Numbered from the stretch's first letter, positions 27,116-36,775 are shown. The stretch is DNA of 64,000 nt from Pseudomonas sp. RIT-PI-S (GCF_025642975.1 NZ_JANZKJ010000021.1:1-64000); one strand, 5' to 3'. Notes: a model not told the origin generated them from the letters alone. A program made the numbers and translations.

Positions 27116-28735
27116 TCAGTTATCGTCCCGCGCAATGCGATTGCGGCCTTCCTGCTTAGCCCGGTACAACGCGGCATCGGCGCGGGACGCCAAGGTATGC
27201 CCGCGCAGCCCCGGGGCCATCGCTACCACTCCGGCGCTGAACGTGCAGCTCACCCCGGTAGGGCGTGCCGGGTATTCGATCGCAGCGAAGCGCTGGCGGA
27301 TGTCTTCAAGCACGGCGACGGCGGCGTCCACTGTGGTACCGGGCATTACGATCGCAAATTCCTCGCCGCCGTAACGCCCGATCAGGTCGGTACCGCGCAG
27401 CCGTTGCTTGAGAAACAGCGACAGGCTTTTGATTACCCGGTCGCCCATGGAGTGGCCGTGGCAGTCGTTGATCCGTTTGAAGTGGTCGATGTCCAGCATG
27501 GCAAACGCCAGTGGGCGGCCCTCGCGTTGGGCGCGGGCGCAGCTGTCTTCAAGCTCACGCAGGATGTGCGTGTGGTTATACAGCCCGGTGAGGCTGTCGC
27601 GGACCATCCGCGCGCGCAGGCCGCGGGCACGGGCGGCACGGTTGCGCACCACGGTCACCAGTTGGCGCGAGCGGATCGGCTTGGTGAGGAAGTCGTCACC
27701 GGCCTCGCTCATGGCGTCGAGCTGCTTGTTGGTGTCGCCCTCGGCGGACAAGTAAATGATCGGCACGCTGACGTAGCGGTCGTTCTGGTGGATGGCCCGG
27801 GCCAGCTCCGTACCGGTGCAGCCGGGCATGTACATGTCGAGAATGATCAGCTCTGGCTGGAAGTCAGCCAGTTCGGCCATGGCTTGCAGCGGGTCGTTAA
27901 GGCAGCGAGTGATCATGCCCACATCGTTGAGCATCCGTTCGGTATGCATGGCCTGGGCAGGTGAATCGTCGATGATCATCACGCGGAAGGGTTGCCAAGG
28001 CCCATCGCCCAATAGCGGCTCGAGGGTTTCCAGCACATTCCAGGCTTCCAGCGGGCCACTGACGAATGCCCGCGCGCCGGCCTGAACCGCTGCCAGCCGA
28101 GTGGTGGTATCTGCTTCGGCGGGGCTGTGAAAAACCAGCGGGATCGACTCGCCTACCGATTGCCGGATACTCGCCGCCAGGGTCAGGCCCTGGCCCTCGC
28201 CCGCGAAATTGACATCGATGACGATCGCCGCTGGCGGGTATTCGCGCAGGCAGGAATGCAAGGCCGCCGGGCTATCCAGCGGCTGCGCCGTGCAGCCGAA
28301 GAACTCCAGCTGGCGGGCCAGGTGCCGGCTAGCCTCCAGGTCCCCCAGCAGCAAGCCGACGGGGCGTCGCGGCGGCGGCAGTTGCGCAGGGTTGGCGGGG
28401 TCGTCCCAGGTGCGAAGGCCGCTGGCGGCGAGGCGTTGCATGATCTCGTTGACACGCCGCAGGGATGGGCTGTCAAGCCGGCCCCCTTCCAGCGTCATCG
28501 CGCTGATAGCCGTGCGTGCTTCCAGCGCCAATGCCAGGTGCACGCTATCCTCATAACGCTCGGCGAAGCGCTGCCAACGAAGCAGGGCATCGTCGATCTG
28601 ATGCTGAGTCAGGGTGGTCCATAGCTGATACTGCAAGCGCTGCCAGAGCTGCAGCACATCGCGCGCCTGATGCACGACCCGTTGCGCGAAGTGCTGGCGC
28701 ATTTGCTGTTCGCTGGCCGGTTCGAAAGGGCTCAT
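27116..28735 (-). CDS. gcbA: Diguanylate cyclase GcbA (REC-REC-GGDEF)
   Basis: The 539-residue protein has an N-terminal helical region (about 1-120), a receiver-like domain (about 125-240, VGLLLGDLEASRHLARQLE) and a second receiver with VMIIDDSPAQAMHTE and LIILDMYMPG. The C-terminal GGDEF domain has the active variant GGEEF (about 456-460) and an inhibitory-site RxxD (RGTD, from about 447). It makes c-di-GMP from two GTP. Domain order and the neighbourhood with dsbD match GcbA of P. fluorescens and P. aeruginosa, which promotes early attachment and affects dispersal. The frame extends 41 codons upstream; the ATG at 28735 is the natural N-terminus. It is divergent from the DUF2333 gene. Confidence 0.87.
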   Translation of the reverse strand: MSPFEPASEQQMRQHFAQRVVHQARDVLQLWQRLQYQLWTTLTQHQIDDALLRWQRFAERYEDSVHLALALEARTAISAMTLEGGRLDSPSLRRVNEIMQRLAASGLRTWDDPANPAQLPPPRRPVGLLLGDLEASRHLARQLEFFGCTAQPLDSPAALHSCLREYPPAAIVIDVNFAGEGQGLTLAASIRQSVGESIPLVFHSPAEADTTTRLAAVQAGARAFVSGPLEAWNVLETLEPLLGDGPWQPFRVMIIDDSPAQAMHTERMLNDVGMITRCLNDPLQAMAELADFQPELIILDMYMPGCTGTELARAIHQNDRYVSVPIIYLSAEGDTNKQLDAMSEAGDDFLTKPIRSRQLVTVVRNRAARARGLRARMVRDSLTGLYNHTHILRELEDSCARAQREGRPLAFAMLDIDHFKRINDCHGHSMGDRVIKSLSLFLKQRLRGTDLIGRYGGEEFAIVMPGTTVDAAVAVLEDIRQRFAAIEYPARPTGVSCTFSAGVVAMAPGLRGHTLASRADAALYRAKQEGRNRIARDDN

Positions 28736-28975
28736 GGGCGATGATCGAAAAAATAGTGGCGCTATGCTAGCAGTGATTGGCAACGCAAACTGTGTCGTAC
28801 GTCGTAAATTTGTCGCCATCGGTCTGGCGCTTTTGCGTGCCCCCGTTGCACGGCGCATTAATTTATAGTGCGTGCTCGTGAACGCCTGGCGCTAGCCACA
28901 GGTTGGATGCTCGCCGGCACCATAGCGAGCCGGCGCGGTCGAACCGATGACTCGAAAGCATGAAAGGACAACCCG

Positions 28976-30055
28976 ATGCTCGACTGGAAGAAACGCACAG
29001 ACACCCCTGAGTCGCCCACCGCGGCGCCATCTGGCCAGCGTGCCGAGCCGGCCCCGCGGGGGCGGTGGAAGAGTCTGCTGCTCAGCCGGGCATTGATCAG
29101 CGTGGTTGCCATTTACCTGATCGTCACGGTAGTGCTGGGCATTTATTGGAGCCGCGAGCCCGACCTGTTCTCGGTCCAGCAGAACGCCCAGGCGGCAATC
29201 CAGCGGGACGGCCGCCAGATGGTCGTAGGCTTCACCACGGTCGAAACCCTTAAGCAAGTGGCCAGCACTTTGATGGACAAGCCTGGCGGGTATCTGTCCA
29301 ACGACCGGCTGCTGCCCGGCGTGTGGCTGGACAACATGCCTAGCTGGGAATATGGCGTGCTGGTGCAGGTACGGGACCTCAGCCGCGCCCTGCGCAAGGA
29401 TTTCGCCCGCTCACAGTCGCAGTCCACCGAAGATGGCGACCTGGCACGTGCCGAACCACGCTTCAACTTCGATAATAAAAGCTGGGTGCTGCCCTCGAGC
29501 GAATCGGAGTTCCAGGAAGGCCTGAAATCGCTGACCAATTATCAGCGGCGCCTGACCGATCCAAACCCCAACGCCTTCTTCTATGCCCGCGCCGATAACC
29601 TCAACAACTGGCTGGGCGACGTGTCCACTCGCTTGGGCTCGCTGTCGCAACGGCTTTCGGCCAGCGTTGGGCGGGTCAAGCTCGACACTACGGTCAAGGT
29701 CCAGACCTTCGCCCCGGGCAGTGCGCCGCAGCTCGAAGAACAGTTTGTGGAAACCCCGTGGCTGCAGATCGACAATGTGTTCTATGAGGCCCGCGGCGAG
29801 GCTTGGGCGCTGTCGCACTTGCTACGCGCCATCGAGGTGGACTTCGCCGACGTGTTGGCCAAGAAAAACGCCACGGTAAGCGTGCGCCAGATCATCCGTG
29901 AGCTGGAGGCCTCGCAAGAGCCGCTATGGAGCCCGGTGATTCTCAATGGCAGCGGGTTCGGCATTTTCGCCAACCATTCGCTGGTGATGGCCAACTACAT
30001 CTCCCGTGCCAACGCCGCGGTGCTGGACCTGCGCCAGCTGCTGTCGCAGGGGTGA
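28976..30055 (+). CDS. DUF2333 family membrane-anchored protein
   Basis: The 359-residue protein has a short polar N-terminus and one transmembrane helix (about 42-63, LISVVAIYLIVTVVLGIYW). The remainder is a soluble, mostly helical region expected outside the inner membrane, ending IISRANAAVLDLRQLLSQG-like. It matches DUF2333, a proteobacterial family without assigned function. Its stop overlaps the GTG start of the NUDIX gene (GTGA), so the two are co-translated. It starts 240 bases from the divergent gcbA gene; TATAGT at 28864-28869 is a possible -10 for it. Confidence 0.82.
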   Translation: MLDWKKRTDTPESPTAAPSGQRAEPAPRGRWKSLLLSRALISVVAIYLIVTVVLGIYWSREPDLFSVQQNAQAAIQRDGRQMVVGFTTVETLKQVASTLMDKPGGYLSNDRLLPGVWLDNMPSWEYGVLVQVRDLSRALRKDFARSQSQSTEDGDLARAEPRFNFDNKSWVLPSSESEFQEGLKSLTNYQRRLTDPNPNAFFYARADNLNNWLGDVSTRLGSLSQRLSASVGRVKLDTTVKVQTFAPGSAPQLEEQFVETPWLQIDNVFYEARGEAWALSHLLRAIEVDFADVLAKKNATVSVRQIIRELEASQEPLWSPVILNGSGFGIFANHSLVMANYISRANAAVLDLRQLLSQG

Positions 30056-30603
30056 ATAACGGGGCGATCTCGGCGGCTGAGGCGGCGCATCGCGCGGCCT
30101 CGGACCGCGAAGCCATCGCTTGGGTCGACGAGCAGGACTGCCTGCTCGGCGCCCTGCCACGGGCGCAACTGCGTGCGCGGGGGTTGATCGGGCGCGGCAC
30201 CTTCATTCTCTTGTTCGATAGCCAAGGCCGCTTGTGCGCCCAGCGCCGCACGCTGAGCAAGGCGGTATACCCGGGATACTGGGATGCAGCCGCTGGAGGC
30301 ATGGTGCAGGCCGATGAAAGCTATGCCCTCTCGGCAGAGCGGGAGCTGGCAGAAGAACTTGGCGTCAGCGGAGTTGAATTGCACGAGCATGGCAGATTTC
30401 TCTTCGACAGCCCGGGCAACCGGTTGTGGTGCGCGGTGTTTTCCGCGGTATGGGACGGCCCGCTACGTTTACAGCCCGAAGAGATCGCCGAGGTATGCTT
30501 CCTGCAGCCGCATGAGCTTGCCCAACGTTGCGTTACCGAGCCCTGGTGCCCGGATTCGCTTGAGGCATTGCGGCGGTACTTTCCGCATTTCCTAGCCGCA
30601 TAA
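30052..30603 (+). CDS. NUDIX hydrolase (YfcD-like)
   Basis: The 183-residue protein starts at a GTG overlapping the DUF2333 stop. It contains a complete NUDIX box GGMVQADESYALSAERELAE followed by ELGV (about residues 82-105), matching Gx5Ex7REUxEExGU. An early region (EAIAWVDEQDCLLGALPRAQ) and the layout resemble YfcD and IPP-isomerase-like NUDIX proteins, with WDAAAGG before the box. The substrate is unknown; house-cleaning of nucleoside diphosphate derivatives is the usual inference. The frame extends upstream inside DUF2333 but the GTG gives the family length. Confidence 0.88.
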   Translation: MNNGAISAAEAAHRAASDREAIAWVDEQDCLLGALPRAQLRARGLIGRGTFILLFDSQGRLCAQRRTLSKAVYPGYWDAAAGGMVQADESYALSAERELAEELGVSGVELHEHGRFLFDSPGNRLWCAVFSAVWDGPLRLQPEEIAEVCFLQPHELAQRCVTEPWCPDSLEALRRYFPHFLAA

Positions 30604-30800
30604 ACTTGCCTGGCAGAGGCCGTGGGGCCTGCTTTGCCGCAGTCATCGCAGGGGCTGGCGATCGCCCGCGAGCCCGCGGCGCCAGGCCCGTTTGTCGAGC
30701 CCGTGCATTTTCTGCAAATTGCCTGCCCGCAGCCCTTAGCATGGGGTGTTTTTGCCGTTAAACTGCGCGACCTTTTCGGTCCTGCGCAGAGGAATTGCCA

Positions 30801-31172
30801 ATGGCCAAGAAAGCTTCCTCGTTCGCCTCGTTGGGCGGCCTCGTTTATTCCACCGACAGCGGCCGGCATTGCCCAGGCTGCGGCAAGCCGGTGGACGAAT
30901 GCGTGTGTGCCAACACAGTGCTACCGCAAGGCGACGGGATTGCCCGGGTGCGCCGCGAGAGCAAGGGGCGGGGCGGCAAGACGGTCACTACAGTGGCCGG
31001 CGTACCACTGCCGCTGGAGGAGCTCAAGGCGTTGGCCGGTACCCTCAAGCGCCGCTGCGGCACCGGCGGCGCCTTGAAGGAGGGGGTTATCGAAATCCAG
31101 GGCGATCACGTTGAGCTGCTGCTGGCTGAGCTGATTCGCCTGGGCTTCAAAGCGAAGAAGTCCGGCGGCTGA
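30801..31172 (+). CDS. SUI1/eIF1-like translation factor YciH
   Basis: The 123-residue protein has an N-terminal cysteine cluster (HCPGCGKPVDECVC, about residues 22-35) that may bind metal. An SUI1 domain follows, with RRESKGRGGKTVTTVAGV and LKRRCGTGGALKEGVIEIQG (about 80-99). It is the bacterial counterpart of eIF1, thought to affect start-codon fidelity but non-essential. The ATG at 30801 has an AGAGGA ribosome site; a TTG two codons upstream is less likely. The 197 bases before it hold no gene. Confidence 0.92.
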   Translation: MAKKASSFASLGGLVYSTDSGRHCPGCGKPVDECVCANTVLPQGDGIARVRRESKGRGGKTVTTVAGVPLPLEELKALAGTLKRRCGTGGALKEGVIEIQGDHVELLLAELIRLGFKAKKSGG

Positions 31173-31295
31173 GCCGCTTCTTTCTAAACTCGGCGAACTG
31201 GCTGGGGTCTATCCGGCAGGCGCCGCTACTACCTTTTCTCCATTTTTCCGGCTGGTGGCGCACCCGCTGGGTTGGACCTATCACAGGGGACCTCG

Positions 31296-33209
31296 ATGTC
31301 CGTACGACGCACTCGCAAAGACGATGGCAGCCAATGGACCGTTGCGGACAGCCGCGGTGTTTACGGGATCAGGCATTGGGGCGCGGGCTATTTCGCGATC
31401 AATGAAGCTGGGCGCGTGGAAGTACGCCCCAACGGGCCGGACAGCCCGGCCATCGACTTGTACGAGCAGGTGCAGCAGCTGCGCAAGAGCGGCCTTTCGT
31501 TGCCGCTGCTGGTGCGCTTCCCGGACATCCTCCAGCACCGCGTGCGCCAGCTTACCGGCGCGTTCGATGCCAACATCGAGCGCCTGGAGTACCAGGCCAG
31601 CTACACCGCGCTGTACCCGATCAAGGTCAACCAGCAGGAAGCGGTGGTCGAAAACATCATCGCTACCAAGGACGTGTCCATCGGCCTGGAGGCGGGGTCC
31701 AAGCCCGAGCTGATGGCGGTGCTGGCACTCGCCCCCAAGGGCGGAACCATCGTCTGCAACGGCTACAAGGATCGCGAATTCATTCGCCTGGCGCTGATCG
31801 GCCAGAAGCTCGGCCACAACGTGTTCATCGTGATCGAGAAAGAATCCGAGGTTCAACTGGTGATCGAGGAGGCGGCGGAGGTCAAGGTCAAGCCGCAGAT
31901 CGGCTTGCGCGTGCGCCTGTCTTCGTTGGCGTCGAGCAAATGGGCGGACACCGGCGGCGAGAAATCCAAGTTCGGGCTCTCGGCGGCGCAGCTGATTTCC
32001 GTGGTGGAACGCTTCCGCGAGGCGGGCCTGGAGCAGGGCATTCGCCTGCTGCATTTCCATATGGGGTCGCAGATCGCCAACTTGGCCGACTACCAGCATG
32101 GCTTCAAGGAAGCGATCCGTTACTACGGCGAACTGCGCAACCTGGGCTTGCCGGTGGACCATATCGACGTGGGCGGTGGCCTGGGCGTGGACTACGACGG
32201 CACCCATTCGCGCAACGCCAGCTCGATCAACTACGACATGGATGACTACGCCGGCGTGGTGGTGGGCATGCTCAAGGAATTCTGCAACGCGCAGAACCTG
32301 CCGCACCCGCACATTTTCTCCGAGAGCGGCCGCTCGCTGACGGCTCACCACGCCATGCTGGTGGTGCAGGTGACCGACGTGGAGCGGCACAACGATGAAA
32401 CCCCCGAGCTGCCAGACCGCGAGAGCCTGCCGGAGACCGTGCAGTGGCTGGCCGACCTGCTCGGCCCCACCGACCCGGAAATGGTTACCGAGATCTACTG
32501 GCGCGCGACTCACTACATCGGCGACATCGCCAACCAGTACGCCGACGGCAAGGTGACCCTGGCCCAGAAGGCCCTCGCCGAGCAGTGCTACTTCGCGGTA
32601 TGCCGCAAGCTGCACAACCTGCTCAAGGCACGTCAGCGTAGCCACCGCGCCATTCTCGACGAGCTCAACGACAAGCTGGCCGACAAGTACATCTGCAACT
32701 TCTCGGTATTCCAGAGCCTGCCCGATACCTGGGCCATCGGCCAGGTATTGCCGATCCTGCCGCTGCAGCGCCTGGACGAAGAGCCCGTGCGCCGCGCCGT
32801 GTTGCAAGACCTGACCTGCGACTCCGACGGCAAGATCAAGCAGTACGTGGACGAACAGAGCATCGAGACCAGCCTGCCGGTGCACCCGGTGGCCAAGGGC
32901 GAGGACTACATGCTGGGCGTGTTCCTGGTGGGCGCTTACCAGGAAATTCTCGGCGACATGCACAACCTGTTCGGCGACACGGACTCGGTGAACATTTACC
33001 AGACCGCCAGCGGCAGCGTGTACCACGCCGGGATCGAGACCCACGACACCATCGAGGACATGCTGCGCTATGTGCACCTGTCACCCGAAGAGCTGATGAC
33101 CCACTACCGGGACAAGGTCGCCAGCGCCAAGATCAGCGTGCGCGAGCGCACCACGTTCCTGGATGCGTTGCGGCTCGGCCTGACCCGTTCGTCCTACCTC
33201 TCCTCCTGA
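31296..33209 (+). CDS. speA: Biosynthetic arginine decarboxylase
   Basis: The 637-residue PLP enzyme starts MSVRRTRKDDGSQWTVADSRGVYGIRHWG. It contains the PLP-lysine region ALYPIKVNQQEAVVENII (Lys in PIKVNQ, about residue 111), GLEAGSKPELMAVLA, LLHFHMGSQIANLADY and FSESGRSLTAHHAMLV. It makes agmatine from arginine, feeding putrescine and spermidine synthesis. An AGGGGA ribosome site lies before the ATG at 31296. Its end overlaps the end of the convergent MATE gene by 16 bases. Confidence 0.97.
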   Translation: MSVRRTRKDDGSQWTVADSRGVYGIRHWGAGYFAINEAGRVEVRPNGPDSPAIDLYEQVQQLRKSGLSLPLLVRFPDILQHRVRQLTGAFDANIERLEYQASYTALYPIKVNQQEAVVENIIATKDVSIGLEAGSKPELMAVLALAPKGGTIVCNGYKDREFIRLALIGQKLGHNVFIVIEKESEVQLVIEEAAEVKVKPQIGLRVRLSSLASSKWADTGGEKSKFGLSAAQLISVVERFREAGLEQGIRLLHFHMGSQIANLADYQHGFKEAIRYYGELRNLGLPVDHIDVGGGLGVDYDGTHSRNASSINYDMDDYAGVVVGMLKEFCNAQNLPHPHIFSESGRSLTAHHAMLVVQVTDVERHNDETPELPDRESLPETVQWLADLLGPTDPEMVTEIYWRATHYIGDIANQYADGKVTLAQKALAEQCYFAVCRKLHNLLKARQRSHRAILDELNDKLADKYICNFSVFQSLPDTWAIGQVLPILPLQRLDEEPVRRAVLQDLTCDSDGKIKQYVDEQSIETSLPVHPVAKGEDYMLGVFLVGAYQEILGDMHNLFGDTDSVNIYQTASGSVYHAGIETHDTIEDMLRYVHLSPEELMTHYRDKVASAKISVRERTTFLDALRLGLTRSSYLSS

Positions 33210-34543
33210 CCTACCCAACGGTCACGGTGCGCTAGCCATAGGGCGATCCCTCCCAGGGTCATCGCCCTTATGGCCATGAACAGTAAAAAGCTCAACCACA
33301 GCCCCTGGTTGCCCCACCCGCGGGTCAACCAGGCGACCGGCAGGGCCAGCAGCAGGCTGGCAAGCATGCCGTCGCGCATCTCCCGCGCCCGAGTAGCGCC
33401 GATAAACAGCCCGTCCAGCAAGTAACTCCAGACCGCAATCAACGGCAGCACCGCCAGGTACGGCAAATAGGTGGCGGCCGTGGCCTGAACGCTGGGGATG
33501 TTTGTTTGCAGGCGGATGAACAGATCGCCGAAAGTGCCGAAAAAGCCCGCGAAGGCCAGGCTCGCCAGCAATGACCAGCCGGCGGCGACCACCAGTGCCC
33601 GGCGCAAGGCTTGCCTGTTTCGGGCGCCGATGGCATGCCCGCATAGGGCCTCCACCGCATGGGCCAAGCCATCGAGCGCATGGGCAGTGAGCAACAGGCC
33701 GTTGAGCAGCAGGGCATTGGCAGCGACGGTGGCGTCACCCAGCCGCGCGCCCTGCACGGTAATCATGAAAAACACTGCCTGCAGGGCGAGGCTGCGAATA
33801 AAAATATCTCGGTTCACACTCAACAACGGCCGCCAGCTCGCCCACTCCCGCAGCTTTTGCCACGGTACCTGCCCCGCATGCGCCCGCAACGCCGGCCGGG
33901 CCAGCGCCAGGCCCAGCGCCAAGGCGACCCATTCGGCGATCACCGAGGCGCCCGCGGAACCCAGCACACCCCAGCCCAGGCCGAGCACGAACCATAGGTT
34001 CAAGGCGATGTTCAAGGCATTGGTCAACAGCAGCATGGCGAAGGGCGCACGGGCGTTCTGCGTACCCAGGAACCAGCCGACCAGGGCAAATCCGCCCAGG
34101 GTGGCGGGCAAGGCGAACAGGCGTACATGGAAGAATGCGAGGGTGCTGTCTTCAAGTTCGGCGGAGGGTTGCATCCAACTCAGGGCCAAGTGACTGAACG
34201 GTGCTGCCAGCAGCCACAGCAACACCGAAAACCCCGCTGCCAGCAGCAACCCTTGGGCCAGTACCTGCCGCAGGCCATCTCCATCGCCGCGCCCAGCCGC
34301 CTGTGCGGCGAAGCCAGTGGCGCCCATACGCAAGAAACCCAGTGCCCAGGCCAGCAGGCTGAACAGGCTGGCGCCCACTGCAACGGCGCCCAACTGGTGG
34401 GCGTGTGGCAGATGGCCGATGACCGCGCTGTCGACCAGCGCCACCAAGGGAACAGAGATGTTGGACAGAATCATCGGCGCCGCCAGCGCCCACACCCGGC
34501 GATGGGTAGGGCGGTGGCGCCAATCTTTCAGGAAAGCGGTCAT
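33194..34543 (-). CDS. MATE family efflux transporter (DinF-like)
   Basis: The 449-residue protein has about twelve hydrophobic segments and begins MTAFLKDWRHRPTHRRVWALAAPM followed by ILSNISVPLVALVDSAVIGH, the pattern of the DinF branch of MATE exporters. These use Na+ or H+ gradients to export organic cations and related compounds; the substrate cannot be told from sequence. The ATG at 34543 is preferred over an upstream one ten codons earlier. It converges on speA with a 16-base overlap of coding ends. Confidence 0.9.
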   Translation of the reverse strand: MTAFLKDWRHRPTHRRVWALAAPMILSNISVPLVALVDSAVIGHLPHAHQLGAVAVGASLFSLLAWALGFLRMGATGFAAQAAGRGDGDGLRQVLAQGLLLAAGFSVLLWLLAAPFSHLALSWMQPSAELEDSTLAFFHVRLFALPATLGGFALVGWFLGTQNARAPFAMLLLTNALNIALNLWFVLGLGWGVLGSAGASVIAEWVALALGLALARPALRAHAGQVPWQKLREWASWRPLLSVNRDIFIRSLALQAVFFMITVQGARLGDATVAANALLLNGLLLTAHALDGLAHAVEALCGHAIGARNRQALRRALVVAAGWSLLASLAFAGFFGTFGDLFIRLQTNIPSVQATAATYLPYLAVLPLIAVWSYLLDGLFIGATRAREMRDGMLASLLLALPVAWLTRGWGNQGLWLSFLLFMAIRAMTLGGIALWLAHRDRWVGQEER

Positions 34544-34612
34544 TGATAAGCCTACGCTGTGCGCTCCAGGCAAAGAGGCGTCACCTTAGCCCAAGCGGCA
34601 CGAGGGCGCTGC

Positions 34613-34906
34613 TTAATGGATGATCCAGCTCAACAACCAAAGGCCTAGCAAGGCCCAGATAATGCCCAGCACGATGGACGCGCGCATAAACGCCCGCACG
34701 GCTGAATAAAGCAGGATCAGCCCCACGACCAGGGCGATGATGCTGATCAGCGAGGTGTCCATGCCCAGGGTGCGCGACAGGCCTTCGATGAAATTGCCGC
34801 CGGCGTGGGCCAGGCCGCCGAAGATCCAGTCCAGCCCGTCCACGATGAAACGAATGACCGCGCCGAGCGCTTGGCCCAGCCATTCGAAAAAGCCTTGTAC
34901 CTGCAT
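34613..34906 (-). CDS. Small hydrophobic membrane protein
   Basis: The 97-residue product has an amphipathic first part (MQVQGFFEWLGQALGAVIRF) and, in the second half, two closely spaced membrane helices (about 56-72 LISIIALVVGLILLYSA and about 76-95 RASIVLGIIWALLGLWLLSW). No named family is recognised. It lies 69 bases downstream of the MATE start region on the same strand and 91 bases from the prepilin-peptidase-like gene, so it may share their transcript. Confidence 0.65.
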   Translation of the reverse strand: MQVQGFFEWLGQALGAVIRFIVDGLDWIFGGLAHAGGNFIEGLSRTLGMDTSLISIIALVVGLILLYSAVRAFMRASIVLGIIWALLGLWLLSWIIH

Positions 34907-34997
34907 GGTGTGATTCCAGTGGCCGGCGTGCGCCGGGGTTCGAGCGTTGGTCAGCAAGCGTCGACGGTGGTTCCCGAACGGCCGAGCGCAGCGGCGT

Positions 34998-35477
34998 TTA
35001 GCGCACCCAGGTCAGCGCGGCGAGGAACCCCATGAGCAGAAAAGGCGCCAGCGGCGGCGCACTGGAAGGGTCTGGTGCAAGGTTGGCCAGGCGCGCGCGC
35101 AGCTTGCGGTCCAGTTGAATCCACACTCGATGGCCCAGCGTGAGCCACAGCAGCCCCACTATCAACGCGGCGCCCAGCGTGCCCAGCCAATGCACACGGT
35201 CCGTGGCCAGCGCCAGTGTTCCCAGTAGCTTGACCTCCGCCTCGGTAAGCCGGCCGAGCCAATAGGCAGGAAGGGTAAGCAGCATGCTCAAGGCCAGGGC
35301 GAAGGCGCCTTCGCTGGCAGCCGCGCCGAGCCAGGTGTGGCCCGTGGCAAACAGGTACCACAGGGCAAAGCAGCCACCGCCGAGGGTGAGGGTATCGGCA
35401 ATGTGCCGCTGCCGCAGATGCTGCTCGGCGCACAAGGCGAACCAGATCAGTAATATCAAACCATGCATCCGGAGCAT
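34998..35477 (-). CDS. Prepilin-peptidase-like (A24/TadV) protein lacking the catalytic motif
   Basis: The 159-residue multi-spanning protein follows the TadV/CpaA layout. An N-terminal helix is followed by HLRQRHIADTLTL, the place of the family's DLRxRxIPNxLTL. A mid-protein TEAEVKLLGTLAL sits where active A24 peptidases have GxGDxKLL, and a C-terminal APFLLMGFLAAL is in the PyxPai/lGfl position. Both catalytic aspartates appear replaced (Gln/His region and Ala-Glu). It may be an inactive relative or a protein with another role; no pilin or Tad gene lies nearby. Start chosen at 35477, four bases after GGAAG; the ATG at 35468 is an alternative. Confidence 0.6.
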   Translation of the reverse strand: MLRMHGLILLIWFALCAEQHLRQRHIADTLTLGGGCFALWYLFATGHTWLGAAASEGAFALALSMLLTLPAYWLGRLTEAEVKLLGTLALATDRVHWLGTLGAALIVGLLWLTLGHRVWIQLDRKLRARLANLAPDPSSAPPLAPFLLMGFLAALTWVR

Positions 35478-35770
35478 TCTTCCTTTCAGCGCCACTACCA
35501 CGCCGGAGAACCCTTCCGGCAACCCGCGAATCGCTTACTTCTATTTATAGGTGGCGTGTGGGGGCTATGCCAGGCGAGGCGTGGCCATAGTTATGCGCAG
35601 CCGGTCAGCCTCGCCCGTGGGAGCCATGCGAACATGGCCAGCGCCTGGCTCACTGCGTCGCCTGCTCCTGATGCCCATCGCGTACCCCGTCCTTTCCGAC
35701 GAAGCACCGCCTGCGCGCCCCTGCCGGGCTATTCTCCACAGTACCGTCAGCCCTAAGCCCGGAGCGCGCC

Positions 35771-36775
35771 ATGTCTGCTATCTCGTCCGTTACCACACCG
35801 CACGGCGGTGCCACTCTCATAGGGGCAGGCGCCCCTCCAATAGTGGGCCAAGCCACTAACGACTTGTTGGTGGGCACGGTGGACGGCGAAACAATCTCCG
35901 GCCTTGGCGGCAAGGACTTGCTGGACGGTGGAGGGGGCCGTGACGTGCTGGTGGGTGGCGCACAGAACGACGTGTTTCGGTTTACCTCCCGAGAGGACAG
36001 CTACCGTACCGCCACCGAAAGCTTCAGTGATCATATTCGTGATCTCGACCCGCTTCGCGAGTCCCTGGACCTGACCGCCCTGGGTTTCACCGGCCTGGGT
36101 GATGGCTACGACAATACGCTGACGTTACGCGTGGACGCCGCTGCCAACCGGACCTACCTCAAGAGCCTAGAGCCCGACGCTGATGGCCATCGCTTCGAGG
36201 TGGTGCTCGAAGGGGTGGCGACTGAGCGGATAAGCCTTTTTTTCACGCGCCCCATCCTTAACGACGGCAATTACAGTGACACGCTCATTGCCGGCAACGT
36301 GGCGGGTGAATTACTGGGCAATGGAGGTGATGATCGGATCTACGGCGGCCTGGGTAACGATATTCTGGATGGCGGCACCGGCCGAGACAGGCTGTTTGGT
36401 TCCCTCGGAACGGATACCTACCGCTTCACCACTGTGCAAGACAGCTACCGCGATGCAAGCGAGGCCCACAGCGACCGCATCGTGCGCTTCGATGTATCCA
36501 ACGACCGCATCGACGTTTCCGCTCTCGGCTTTACCGGGCTAGGCAATGGCCACGACGGCACACTGGCGTTGTCTGTCAACGAGGCGGGAACTGTTACTTA
36601 TCTGAAGAACTACGATGCCAATGGCCGAGGTGAACGCTTCGAGTTGACCCTGTCGGGCGACCTGAGCCACACCCTGACCGCGGAGGCGTTTGTATTCGCG
36701 GATGCCATTAACGCCGCTGCGGTAGTGGAGCTGTTGGGCGTACCTAACGGGCATGATGGGAGTGTGCAGGTTTAG
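35771..36775 (+). CDS. RTX protein with two AlgE-like R-modules
   Basis: The 334-residue protein has no signal peptide. It is built of two modules, each starting with calcium-binding nonapeptides (GLGGKDLLDGGGGRDVLVGG near 38-60; GNGGDDRIYGGLGNDILDGG near 183-202). Each module continues with a conserved beta region of the form F-RFT/S-x-D-SYR-x-A-x-E...DLDPLRESLDLTALGFTGLG and then a TYLK...GHRFE stretch. This is the R-module design of Azotobacter and Pseudomonas mannuronan C5-epimerases (AlgE), but no catalytic A-module is present. Export by a type I system via the hydrophobic C-terminus (AAVVELLGVPN) is inferred. GGAG stands seven bases before the ATG. Confidence 0.8.
   Translation: MSAISSVTTPHGGATLIGAGAPPIVGQATNDLLVGTVDGETISGLGGKDLLDGGGGRDVLVGGAQNDVFRFTSREDSYRTATESFSDHIRDLDPLRESLDLTALGFTGLGDGYDNTLTLRVDAAANRTYLKSLEPDADGHRFEVVLEGVATERISLFFTRPILNDGNYSDTLIAGNVAGELLGNGGDDRIYGGLGNDILDGGTGRDRLFGSLGTDTYRFTTVQDSYRDASEAHSDRIVRFDVSNDRIDVSALGFTGLGNGHDGTLALSVNEAGTVTYLKNYDANGRGERFELTLSGDLSHTLTAEAFVFADAINAAAVVELLGVPNGHDGSVQV

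Noticed and set aside
29926..30051. N-terminal extension of the NUDIX protein
   Set aside because: It lies within the DUF2333 gene and lacks similarity; the GTG at 30052 is coupled to that gene's stop.
31281..33077. 598-codon open frame opposite speA
   Set aside because: It is a GC-driven shadow of the well-supported speA gene; its translation is rich in His, Val and Gln with no family features.
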